Below are positions 17,632-24,893 of a DNA stretch of 64,000 bases, in pieces (the first letter of the stretch is position 1; each line of letters starts with the position of its first letter). Source of the DNA: Pseudomonas kilonensis. Its GTDB lineage: Bacteria > Pseudomonadota > Gammaproteobacteria > Pseudomonadales > Pseudomonadaceae. The translations under genes and the position numbers were made by a program. Where the stretch lies: contig NZ_LHVH01000026.1 in NCBI RefSeq assembly GCF_001269885.1, positions 62,001 to 126,000 of the forward strand, written 5' to 3'. A model generated the notes under the pieces. That model was not told the DNA's origin, searched no databases, and saw only the letters and a list, made by a program, of their open reading frames with translations.

Positions 17632-17727
17632 ATGTTCAAACATTCGAAAGTTCGCCAAGCCGGACTCATTCTCTTTGCCACGACGCTGCTGTTGATTTTG
17701 CCGAATATCACCAAGGTGATTGGCTGA
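17632..17727 (+). CDS. Putative 31-aa single-pass membrane peptide
   Basis: An ATG with AAAGGCGGGTC at a good distance opens a 31-residue reading frame: a basic N-terminus (MFKHSKVRQ), one hydrophobic helix (AGLILFATTLLLILP) and a short tail (NITKVIG). This is the classic layout of a small inner-membrane peptide with the N-terminus inside. It lies 125 bp before a cytochrome c fusion gene on the same strand. No function is known to me; the evidence is the ribosome-binding site and the membrane-peptide composition. Confidence 0.5.
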   Translation: MFKHSKVRQAGLILFATTLLLILPNITKVIG

Positions 17728-17852
17728 ATCCTGCGCGAGGGCATCTGCATCATTCATTAGTTGTGTCGCCAAAAAATGTGACGGGTTCTCTGTTCGAGCC
17801 GCGATGGCTGTGCCAACCTTTGCGGCCCCCCTCGACATGGAAGGCGATCGAC

Positions 17853-18665
17853 TTGAAAGCTCTTATTGTGTTCGGGGCGTTGCTGCTCAGCACGCCCCTT
17901 TACGCCGCGCAACTGGTGCTGGAGTTGGGCGCGGATACGCGCACCTGGCAAACCGAAGAACTGCTCAAGCGCCCGGACGCTCAAACGGTCCAGATCGCTG
18001 ATGACGTTTCCTACAAGAAACCGATGAGCTATCGAGCCGTGCCGCTGACGGCACTATTGACGGGCGTCCAAGCGGAGGACCACCTGCAAGCCGTTGCCCT
18101 GGACGGCTTCGCTGCCGAAATGCCTGCGGCGCCGTTACTCAACAAGAGTGGGGCCCGGGCCTGGCTGGCGATCGAGGACCCGGCCAAGCCCTGGCCGTCG
18201 CTGGGGGAAGGCAAGCACAGTGCCGGGCCTTTCTACCTGGTCTGGACCGATCCGCAGGCTGGCCACATCAGCCCGGAGCAATGGCCCTACGCGGTGGCGA
18301 CCATCAAGCGCCTGTCGGCCGTGGCCGAACGCTTCCCCGCCCTGCTGCCGGCGCCCAGCCTGACCAAGGACGACCCGATCAATAAAGGTTTCGAGCTGTT
18401 CCAGAAAAACTGCCTCGCGTGTCATCGGCTCAATGGCGCAGGCGACGCGCAGTTCGGCCCTGACCTGAACATTCCCTTCAACCCGACCGAATACTTCTCC
18501 GGGGATTTCCTCAAGCGCTACATTCGCGACCCGCAAGCGCTGCGTCGCTGGCCCCAGGGCAAGATGCCCGGGTTCTCGGCTGCGGTGCTGCCGGATTCGG
18601 AGCTGGATTTGCTGGTGGGTTATTTGAAGCATATGGCGGGACGCAAGCAGCCATTGGCCCCGTGA
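17853..18665 (+). CDS. Periplasmic cytochrome c with an N-terminal SUOX-like domain
   Basis: This protein has a signal peptide (KALIVFGALLLSTPLYA), then a domain of about 160 residues, then a class I cytochrome c domain. The haem motif is CLACH near residue 181, and the likely axial Met is in GKMPGF near residue 228. The N-terminal domain pattern (LTALLTGVQ, VALDGFAAEMP, WLAIEDP, GPFYLVW) resembles the substrate domain of sulfite-oxidase-like molybdoenzymes but lacks an obvious cofactor Cys. I choose the TTG at 17853, which has GGAAGGCGA upstream and begins exactly at the signal peptide; the frame extends upstream without a better start. It is probably a periplasmic electron carrier with an unknown partner. 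Confidence 0.75.
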   Translation: MKALIVFGALLLSTPLYAAQLVLELGADTRTWQTEELLKRPDAQTVQIADDVSYKKPMSYRAVPLTALLTGVQAEDHLQAVALDGFAAEMPAAPLLNKSGARAWLAIEDPAKPWPSLGEGKHSAGPFYLVWTDPQAGHISPEQWPYAVATIKRLSAVAERFPALLPAPSLTKDDPINKGFELFQKNCLACHRLNGAGDAQFGPDLNIPFNPTEYFSGDFLKRYIRDPQALRRWPQGKMPGFSAAVLPDSELDLLVGYLKHMAGRKQPLAP

Positions 18666-18675
18666 GATTGCTTTT

Positions 18676-18778
18676 TTTGTGGCGAGGGAGCTTGCTCCCG
18701 CTGGGCTGCGCAGCAGCCCCTTAATAAAGCTTGCGAGCGCTTCGCACTCGAGCGGGAGCAAGCTCCCTCGCCACAAAA
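18676..18778. repeat. REP pair (REPIN-like)
   Basis: TTTTGTGGCGAGGGAGCTTG (start of the left arm, 18676-18703) is mirrored by 18750-18778, separated by a 46-bp loop that has its own small palindrome (CTGGGCTGCGCAGCAGCCCC). It lies between the convergent cytochrome and transglutaminase genes. Confidence 0.85.
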
Positions 18779-18795
18779 GCTCGCTCACCAAGCGG

Positions 18796-19599
18796 TTATT
18801 GTTGTTGCACCGTGATCACTGGCGCCGGTGGCACGACCAGCTTGGCATGCATCTGCTCGCAACCACCGCCACGCCGCATGCCACGCACCGGGCAGGCGTC
18901 CAGGTAATCCAGGCCTACGGCCAGCTTCAGGTGGCGCTCCGGACGGGCCAATTGGTTGGTCACGTCGAAACTGTACCAGGCGTCGTCAAGCCAGGCTTCT
19001 GCCCAGGCATGGCTTGCCAGGTGTTCGCTCGCTTCGCTGAACAGGTACCCCGACACATACCGCGCCGGCACTCCCAGGCTGCGGGCGCAGGCCAGGAAGG
19101 CGTGGGTGTGATCCTGGCACACCCCGCTACGACCGGCAAAAGCCTGGGCCGCACTGGTCTCCACTTCAGTGGTGCCAGGGGTGTAGATCATGTGCTGGTT
19201 CAGCCCGTGCATCAGGTCGATCAGCGCCGTGCGATCGCGACGCTGCTGGCACTGCTGCGCAGCGAAGGCTCGAAGGGCCTCGTCCGCCTCGGTCAGCCGG
19301 GTGAAGCGCAGGAACGGCAGCGCTGACTGGCTCTCGTGCTCGGCTTCACGCGACGGATCGATATCCACCTGTCCGCGGGCGCCGATGATGACCGTTTCGT
19401 GGGGTTCGTCCAGGGTCAGTACATGAAGGATGTTGCCGAACGGATCCAGCTGCGCCCGCACCGGCCGTGGCAGATCCAGTTGCCAGCTCAGCACATGCTG
19501 GCGTTCGCTGTCGTGGGGCGTCAGGCGCAGGTACTGGATGCTGGCGCGCACCTGATCTTCATAGTGGTAGGCCGTTTCGTGGCTGATCGAGAGTCTCAT
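18796..19599 (-). CDS. Transglutaminase-like protein (bacterial N-terminal domain type)
   Basis: This 267-aa protein has an N-terminal beta domain (residues 1-85) and a papain-like transglutaminase/protease core. The catalytic Cys is in GRSGVCQDHTHAFLA near residue 168, the His in ASHAWAEAWL near 203, and the Asp in YSFDVTN near 217. No signal peptide is present, so it acts in the cytoplasm. Its start codon overlaps the stop of the alpha-E gene (ATGA), with GGAGGTCAT upstream. With the ATP-grasp gene it forms a tightly coupled operon widespread in bacteria. A peptide amidase or peptide-modifying role is predicted in the literature on amidoligases but remains unproven. Confidence 0.9.
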   Translation of the reverse strand: MRLSISHETAYHYEDQVRASIQYLRLTPHDSERQHVLSWQLDLPRPVRAQLDPFGNILHVLTLDEPHETVIIGARGQVDIDPSREAEHESQSALPFLRFTRLTEADEALRAFAAQQCQQRRDRTALIDLMHGLNQHMIYTPGTTEVETSAAQAFAGRSGVCQDHTHAFLACARSLGVPARYVSGYLFSEASEHLASHAWAEAWLDDAWYSFDVTNQLARPERHLKLAVGLDYLDACPVRGMRRGGGCEQMHAKLVVPPAPVITVQQQ

Positions 19600-20546
19600 A
19601 TGACCTCCAGGTAGGAACTGTGAATGGCATTGCCCAGTTCACGGACCAGTGGGATGAATTCGGTGAGCCAGGCATGCAGGCCCCCGTCGAGGATTTCGTT
19701 GATGCCGGTGTAGCGCAGGCGTGCGTCCATTTCCGCCGCCAGCCGTTGTGCCTGCCGGCCGTTGGTGCCCGGCAGGCTCGCGAGGATCTGGTTGATTTCT
19801 TCGGTACAGGCGCGCAGCGAACGCGGTACGTCGGCGCGCAACAGCAGCAACTCGGCCACATGGCGAGCGCCCGGGGCGTCACGGTAGATCTCGGTGTAGG
19901 CCTCAAAGGACGACAAGGCCCGCAACAAGGCGCTCCATTGGTAATACGCGTGGGCCGTGCCATCGCTGACCGTGTCGGCCTGGTCGCCGGCCATTTCGTA
20001 GCGGGCGTCGAGCAAGCGCAGGGTGTTGTCGGCCCTTTCGATGAAGGTTCCCAAGCGAATGAAGCGGAATGCGTCGTTGCGCATGATGGTGCCGTAGGTT
20101 GCGCCACGAAACAGGTGGGATCGCTCCTTGATCCACTCACAGAAACGGCTCATGCCGTAGCGATTCAAGCCTTGCTCGGCGATACCGCGAATTTCCAGCC
20201 AGGTGGCGTTGATGTTCTCCCACATGTCGGCGGTGATTCGCCCACGTACCGCGTGGGCACTGGCTCGCGCGGCGCCGAGGCAACTGTAGATGCTGGCCGG
20301 GTTGGCCGCTTCCAGGGCAAAGAAATGCAGCAGGCGCTCGGCGTGCAGCTCGCCGTGTCGCTCCCGGTAATCATCCAGCGTGCCGGTGATCAGCAATGGC
20401 ATGGCCAACTCGTGCAGGCCATCGCCACGCCCGTCCTGGGGCATCAGCGACAATGAATAACTGACATCGAGCATCCGTGCGAGGTTTTCCGCACGCTCCA
20501 GGTAGCGCGACATCCAGTACAGGTCCGAGGCGGTTCTACTCAGCAT
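19596..20546 (-). CDS. Alpha-E domain protein (DUF403)
   Basis: This is a 316-aa all-helical alpha-E domain protein, recognised by the N-terminal signature MLSRTASDLYWMSRYLERAE and by several long amphipathic helices, including an acidic YxSxLxxRxxxxxL-like pattern. Its biochemical role is unknown. It always accompanies a circularly permuted ATP-grasp enzyme and often a transglutaminase, as here. AGGAGCTGCC precedes the ATG, nine bases separate it from the ATP-grasp gene, and it overlaps the transglutaminase gene by four. It may act as an adaptor or carrier for the ligase. Confidence 0.88.
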   Translation of the reverse strand: MLSRTASDLYWMSRYLERAENLARMLDVSYSLSLMPQDGRGDGLHELAMPLLITGTLDDYRERHGELHAERLLHFFALEAANPASIYSCLGAARASAHAVRGRITADMWENINATWLEIRGIAEQGLNRYGMSRFCEWIKERSHLFRGATYGTIMRNDAFRFIRLGTFIERADNTLRLLDARYEMAGDQADTVSDGTAHAYYQWSALLRALSSFEAYTEIYRDAPGARHVAELLLLRADVPRSLRACTEEINQILASLPGTNGRQAQRLAAEMDARLRYTGINEILDGGLHAWLTEFIPLVRELGNAIHSSYLEVI

Positions 20547-20555
20547 GGCAGCTCC

Positions 20556-21965
20556 TCAATCCTCGACCACCCAAGTGTCCTTGGTCCCACCGCCCTGGGA
20601 TGAATTCACCACCAGGGAGCCTTCGCGCAGCGCCACCCGTGTCAGCCCGCCAGGCACCACGCGGGTCTCGCGGCCGGACAGCACAAACGGCCGCAAATCG
20701 ATGTGGCGCGGGGCGATGCCGTTTTCGACAAAGGTCGGACAGGTCGAGAGCGACAGCGTCGGCTGGGCGATGTAGGCGTGCGGCTTGGCCTTGATCCGCT
20801 CGCGAAAGGCATCGATCTGCGCTGTCGTCGCGGCCGGCCCCACCAGCATTCCATAACCGCCGGAGCCCTGGGTTTCCTTGACCACCAGATCGGGAAGATT
20901 CGCCAGCACGTGGGAAAGCTCGGCGGGATTACGGCATTGCCATGTAGGAACGTTCTTCAGGATCGGCTCTTCGTCCAGGTAAAAACGGATCATGTCGGTG
21001 ACGAACGGGTACACCGATTTGTCGTCCGCCACGCCCGTGCCGATGGCATTGGCCAGCACCACGTTGCCGGAACGGTAGGACGACAACAGGCCCGGTACGC
21101 CGAGCATCGAATCCGGATTGAAGGCCAGTGGATCGAGGAACGCGTCGTCGAGGCGACGGTAGATCACATCCACGGCTTTCGGGCCGTCGGTGGTGCGCAT
21201 GAACACTTTGTCATCGCGTACGAACAGGTCGGCGCCTTCCACCAACTCCACGCCCATCTCCCGGGCCAGGAACGCGTGCTCGAAGAACGCGCTGTTGAAA
21301 CGCCCCGGCGTGAGCACCACGACACTGGGATCGTCCAGCGGGCTGGAGCTTTTCAGGGTGTCGAGCAGCAGGTTCGGATAATGGTCGATGGGGGCGATGC
21401 GCTGGGCGGCGAACAGTTCGGGGAACAGGCGCATCATCATCTTGCGGTCTTCGAGCATGTAGCTGACGCCGCTGGGCGTACGAAGGTTGTCTTCGAGCAC
21501 GTAGTACGTGCCGTCACCGTCGCGCACCAGATCGACACCACAAATGTGGGCATAGATGTCACGGTGCAGGTCCAGCCCCTGCATCGCCAGTTGGTATTGC
21601 TCGTTGGCCAGCACCTGCTCGGCGGGAATGATGCCGGCGCGGATGATCCGTTGTTCGTGGTAGAGGTCGGCCAGGAACATATTCAGCGCCTTGACCCGCT
21701 GGATGCAGCCACGTTCGACCACCCGCCATTCACTGGCCGGGATGCTGCGCGGGATCGTGTCGAAAGGGATCAGGCGCTCGGTCCCCTGCTCGTCGCCGTA
21801 GAGCGTGAACGTAATGCCAGCACGATGAAACAACAGGTCGGCTTCGCGCCTGCGTTGCGCCAGCAGCTCGTCAGGCGTTTCAGCCAGCCAGCGGGCAAAC
21901 GCCTGGTAATGCGGACGGACCTGGCCGTTGGCATCGTACATTTCATCAAAACCGCTGCGGATCAT
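20556..21965 (-). CDS. Circularly permuted ATP-grasp amidoligase (DUF404/DUF407)
   Basis: This 469-aa enzyme is predicted to join a carboxylate to an amine with ATP through an acyl-phosphate. Recognisable segments are IPFDTIPRSIP, VLEDNLRTPSGVSYMLEDR near residue 155, VVKETQGSGGYGMLVG near 370, the metal-binding DLRPFVL near 425, and the closing VVNSSQGGGTKDTW. The circular permutation places the nucleotide-binding parts out of the usual ATP-grasp order. AAGGAGTACGGC precedes the ATG. It is the first gene of the three-gene operon with alpha-E and transglutaminase. Substrates are unknown, and a small peptide product is a fair inference. Confidence 0.9.
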   Translation of the reverse strand: MIRSGFDEMYDANGQVRPHYQAFARWLAETPDELLAQRRREADLLFHRAGITFTLYGDEQGTERLIPFDTIPRSIPASEWRVVERGCIQRVKALNMFLADLYHEQRIIRAGIIPAEQVLANEQYQLAMQGLDLHRDIYAHICGVDLVRDGDGTYYVLEDNLRTPSGVSYMLEDRKMMMRLFPELFAAQRIAPIDHYPNLLLDTLKSSSPLDDPSVVVLTPGRFNSAFFEHAFLAREMGVELVEGADLFVRDDKVFMRTTDGPKAVDVIYRRLDDAFLDPLAFNPDSMLGVPGLLSSYRSGNVVLANAIGTGVADDKSVYPFVTDMIRFYLDEEPILKNVPTWQCRNPAELSHVLANLPDLVVKETQGSGGYGMLVGPAATTAQIDAFRERIKAKPHAYIAQPTLSLSTCPTFVENGIAPRHIDLRPFVLSGRETRVVPGGLTRVALREGSLVVNSSQGGGTKDTWVVED

Positions 21966-22345
21966 GCCGTACTCCTTGTCACCCTGGCAGCAAGGCTTCG
22001 CAAGCCCCGTGCCATCGGCATAAACGCTTTATGATCAACGGGTTGGATTCTCCTCTGACAGGCCGTGCACTTTTCTAGTGCAGCAAATACCCCCACCCCG
22101 CTGCCCCCCGCTTCATTGCGACGCAGGGGCGTCGCTCTGCTGAGCATAGCCCTGGAAAAACGACGCGGCTTGATCTGGATACAGTTAGGTACAAAACCTG
22201 GCGGTTGTGGTGTTGGCAGGGGACATGCTCACCTATTCGGCGTCCGCCACAAATCCCACAGTAATGTTCAATGTTCGGGTAGTTCACAGACATGAAAACG
22301 GCCGACACAAAGGTCAGCCGTTGCTGTGGTTGCGGTGAGTAACTG
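21966..22345. other. 380-bp gap with the rraB terminator and the ATP-grasp operon promoter region
   Basis: The left part lies upstream of the ATP-grasp operon and must hold its promoter. The only clear element is the leftward terminator at 22293-22322. No gene or RNA was seen. Confidence 0.4.
22293..22322 (-). terminator. Terminator after the RraB-family gene
   Basis: Read leftward, AACGGCTGAC, loop CTTTGT, then GTCGGCCGTTTT gives a 10-bp stem with one T-G pair and a T-run. Confidence 0.75.
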
Positions 22346-22687
22346 TCAGGCCTGCAGGCGCCGGATCTCTTGCTTGACGCCCCAGCCCTCGATAACACCA
22401 CCCAAGGGTTCGACGACTGCCTCAAAGTCTTGCTCGAAGTCTCCTATGTCATCGTAAGTGGCGTACATCACCCGGCTCAGTTCCAATGACCAAGCCCCGT
22501 CGTCCCGTGCACTGATCTGCGCGTTCAGCGACTCTCCCCGAAAATGACCTGCCGCCCTGCGCGCCCGCTCCTCGTCCGGGAAAATGGCGTAGAACTCAAT
22601 GGGATGGAATCGGGAAAAATCGAAACCGCCTTCTTTCATGCGGCGCAATACGCTGGTGCTGATGTCTTCTTGATAGGCTGTGCTCAT
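22346..22687 (-). CDS. Ribonuclease E inhibitor RraB family protein
   Basis: This 113-aa protein has the RraB-type ferredoxin-like fold pattern: an N-terminal helix with RRMKEGGFDFSRFHPIEF, the strand YAIFPDEERARRAAGHF, and the closing YDDIGDFEQDFEAVVEPLGG. In E. coli the family member binds RNase E and changes which transcripts it cuts. AGGAGGACGTTTC lies in front of the ATG at 22687, a near-perfect ribosome-binding site. The high content of acidic residues is typical. The effect on RNase E in this organism is inferred. Confidence 0.8.
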   Translation of the reverse strand: MSTAYQEDISTSVLRRMKEGGFDFSRFHPIEFYAIFPDEERARRAAGHFRGESLNAQISARDDGAWSLELSRVMYATYDDIGDFEQDFEAVVEPLGGVIEGWGVKQEIRRLQA

Positions 22688-22888
22688 GAAACGTCCTCCT
22701 GAAACCAATGGATAGACTTTCCGTCTTCCCGTGCGTGAAGCCCTCAGGCTGCAAGCGGTACGGCATCAAATGGCCGTCGGGACACAAGCATGTAGCTGAC
22801 AAGACCGGACCTTGGCGATCCTTTCGCTGATCTCAATTGCAGAGTAGCCGTAAGTGGTGGCCACTGCCAAGCGAGACCAGGCAACGTT

Positions 22889-23125
22889 TCATGAAATCGG
22901 TTTAATGCTGAGGATTTCAATGCTGTGCTGGGACTTGAGGTTCTTGACGGTGGGATCTTCAGTGCGACCTTCCAGGTCGTTGAGGTCCAGTAGGTCGGAA
23001 ACGGGCAGCATTTTTTTACGAATCAGTTGTGCAGCCTGCTCCATCGTAGGCTCCTGCTCGTAGTCGAACTGCTCGGCGATGGCTTCGCCATGATCATCCA
23101 CGAAAGTGATTTCCCACTTTTGCAT
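22889..23125 (-). CDS. Hypothetical acidic 78-aa protein
   Basis: This small soluble protein begins MQKWEITFVDDHGEAIAEQF and contains a helix-rich middle (MEQAAQLIRKKMLPVSDLLDLNDLEG). AGACACTG precedes the ATG at 23125, and CAAGGAGACACTGATG provides AAGGAG. It has no membrane segment or known motif. It stands alone between rraB and a START-domain gene. I do not recognise its function; good Pseudomonas codon use and the ribosome-binding site support it as real. Confidence 0.7.
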   Translation of the reverse strand: MQKWEITFVDDHGEAIAEQFDYEQEPTMEQAAQLIRKKMLPVSDLLDLNDLEGRTEDPTVKNLKSQHSIEILSIKPIS

Positions 23126-23220
23126 CAGTGTCTCCTTGATCAATTCAGGGCCTGGCTTACCTCTATCTCGACATTGAGGGCCGGACAATCGTTCCACTGG
23201 GCGGGCGGACGGCACACATG

Positions 23221-23246
23221 AAAAGACCGCCTCTGGGGCGGTCTCT
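23221..23246 (-). terminator. Terminator after the START-domain gene
   Basis: Read leftward, AGACCGCC, loop CCAG, AGGCGGTCTTTT forms a tight GC stem with a T-run about 20 bp after the stop codon. Confidence 0.88.
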
Positions 23247-23266
23247 TGCTGTAAAGCCGTGGCCGA

Positions 23267-23875
23267 TCAGTTTTCGGCGCGTTCCTTCAGGGCTTTCAAG
23301 GTGTTGAACGGCGCATCCACCACGAACTTGTTCGCCAACCAGGACGGCACGTCACCACCCGGTTCGGTGTGGACCTGATAAACGACTTCGATCTGGCCCG
23401 CGCCTTTTGGCGTGAACGTCCAGAAACCGTCGACCTGGGTTACTCGCACAAAACCTTGCTCGTCAGGCGCGTATTTCGGCACCCCCTTGAGCCTGCGGGT
23501 CAGGCTGCCATCGGCGCCCTCCTCGGTGGTGACTTCCAGCACCGAGTCCCGGGGCGTGACCGGCCATGGTGTGTTGAATTGAGTATAGGTCCAGCTCTTG
23601 TCGCCTTCGTGCTTGAGCAGTTTCTGGCTCTTGCATTCATGAATCCATGCGCAAGCACCGGGAACGTCTTCCTGCAGGGCCCGCAGCTTGGCCATGGTGG
23701 TTTTCATCACCGTCACGCCACGGTAGGCCTTGTATTTGGAGCCCGTCACCTCACTGAGGGAAACCTTGATACCGTCCTTCTCCTTGGCAACCTGCCAGTC
23801 CTCTGCCTGAGCGGTGGCCGTTGCCAGCAATACGGTCAACCCACACAACACAGCCATACGATGCAGCGAACCCAT
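23267..23875 (-). CDS. Secreted START domain protein
   Basis: This 202-aa protein has a signal peptide (hydrophobic run LCGLTVLLATATAQA, cleavage before EDWQ) and a START lipid-binding fold. Typical pieces are EKDGIKVSLSEV, the long middle with ACAWIHECKSQKLL, the strand YTQFNTPWPVTPRDSV, and the C-terminal helix PSWLANKFVVDAPFNTLKAL. Family members bind a hydrophobic ligand in a deep pocket; here it would act in the periplasm. The ligand is unknown. It is monocistronic with its own terminator. Confidence 0.85.
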   Translation of the reverse strand: MGSLHRMAVLCGLTVLLATATAQAEDWQVAKEKDGIKVSLSEVTGSKYKAYRGVTVMKTTMAKLRALQEDVPGACAWIHECKSQKLLKHEGDKSWTYTQFNTPWPVTPRDSVLEVTTEEGADGSLTRRLKGVPKYAPDEQGFVRVTQVDGFWTFTPKGAGQIEVVYQVHTEPGGDVPSWLANKFVVDAPFNTLKALKERAEN

Positions 23876-23929
23876 AGTTCTTTTCCTTATTGTCCAAGTT
23901 CGTTCAGTTAGGATCCATTCATGGAATCA

Positions 23930-24184
23930 TTACGCTGCCGTGACTTGCTCCCACCAACCGATCAGCCGGATGGCCTCTTCACTGCTGCTGCCGCACACCT
24001 CGATGTCGGCGTCGAACGCCGAGCACACTGCCGGACGTTCCGGCTGGCCGAAGATCCGGCACAGGTTATCGACTGACAATTGCACGCAACGTTCTCCCGC
24101 CGGTTTGCCTTGAGGCATGCCAGGGATCGATGAGCTGATGGAAGGGGCGATGCAACAGGCGCCACAGCCTTCACGGCATTTCAT
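23930..24184 (-). CDS. YkgJ family cysteine cluster protein
   Basis: This 84-aa protein is rich in Cys: CREGCGACC at residues 3-11, then single Cys residues in ERCVQLS, NLCRIFG, AVCSAFD and EVCGSSS. This matches the YkgJ cluster thought to bind iron or zinc. It is short but complete. A perfect 16-bp palindrome lies 55 bp upstream (24239-24254). The cellular role is not known. Confidence 0.85.
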   Translation of the reverse strand: MKCREGCGACCIAPSISSSIPGMPQGKPAGERCVQLSVDNLCRIFGQPERPAVCSAFDADIEVCGSSSEEAIRLIGWWEQVTAA

Positions 24185-24238
24185 GACGGCGACATCCTCA
24201 CGACAGTAATGGTTAGTAACAGAACACAGAGTACCGGC

Positions 24239-24254
24239 TAAAACACTCGTTTTA
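24239..24254. promoter_or_regulatory. Perfect palindrome TAAAAC-N4-GTTTTA upstream of ykgJ-like gene
   Basis: TAAAAC ACTC GTTTTA is a perfect dyad located where a repressor of the leftward YkgJ-family gene would bind. Its shape is close to the PsrA consensus (AAAC-N4-GTTT). Operator function is inferred. Confidence 0.4.
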
Positions 24255-24331
24255 AATTACCGTCTGCGTGTTTTTTTGCCCATGGCGGGATGACCGAATG
24301 GTCAACGACGAACTGCAGGCCTGTCGAAGGT

Positions 24332-24808
24332 TTATTGCTTGAATTCGAAGTCCAGCGCCGCGCCTTCCACCTCATTGCGCTCCTGGTTGCGCAGTGGCAG
24401 CTGCATTTCATTGCTCAACAAACGGCCATTGAGCTGAAACGGCCCGGGTTTCTCGCCGAACATCGACGGCAAGAGCGGCTCACGCTTGGACTGCACCACC
24501 TTACCCGGTGGTTGCAGTTCCTCGACCATCTCACGAGGCAGGCTCAGATCGAGCTTGGCCGGCGGCAATGGGGTCTTGGCGACCTCGCGGGCGGATTTGC
24601 TCTTGGAAGCGATGGGCGCGCGCTTTTTCTTCGCGGGAGCTGCCTTTTTAGTGGAAGGCTTCTTGGTCACTGCCGTTTTTTTCGGCGTATCTTTCGTGGC
24701 ACTGGCGGCCGGTTTTTCCTGCGCTGGAGTTGCCGCGACGACGCCTCCCATGTGGAAGGCGCTCAACAGGCCGATCAAAACCCAGGCAGCAGGAACAATG
24801 GCTTTCAT
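24332..24808 (-). CDS. Hypothetical secreted Lys/Ala/Pro-rich protein
   Basis: From the ATG at 24808 this 158-aa protein has a signal peptide (VPAAWVLIGLLSAFHMGGVVAA, written here only as a hydrophobic run near residues 4-25). A long low-complexity segment rich in Lys, Ala, Thr and Pro follows (KKTAVTKKPSTKKAAPAKKK). The C-terminus is ordered and ends LPLRNQERNEVEGAALDFEF. The basic linker could contact DNA, peptidoglycan or LPS. No domain is recognised. An earlier ATG gives a 180-aa version without improving the signal peptide. Confidence 0.7.
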   Translation of the reverse strand: MKAIVPAAWVLIGLLSAFHMGGVVAATPAQEKPAASATKDTPKKTAVTKKPSTKKAAPAKKKRAPIASKSKSAREVAKTPLPPAKLDLSLPREMVEELQPPGKVVQSKREPLLPSMFGEKPGPFQLNGRLLSNEMQLPLRNQERNEVEGAALDFEFKQ

Positions 24809-24893
24809 AGACACAACGGCACTGACGACAGGGACCCCCATGCTCGCCTGATAATGAGGCGCTGACAAGCACATCGAGCTAAGCCACTGGCGC

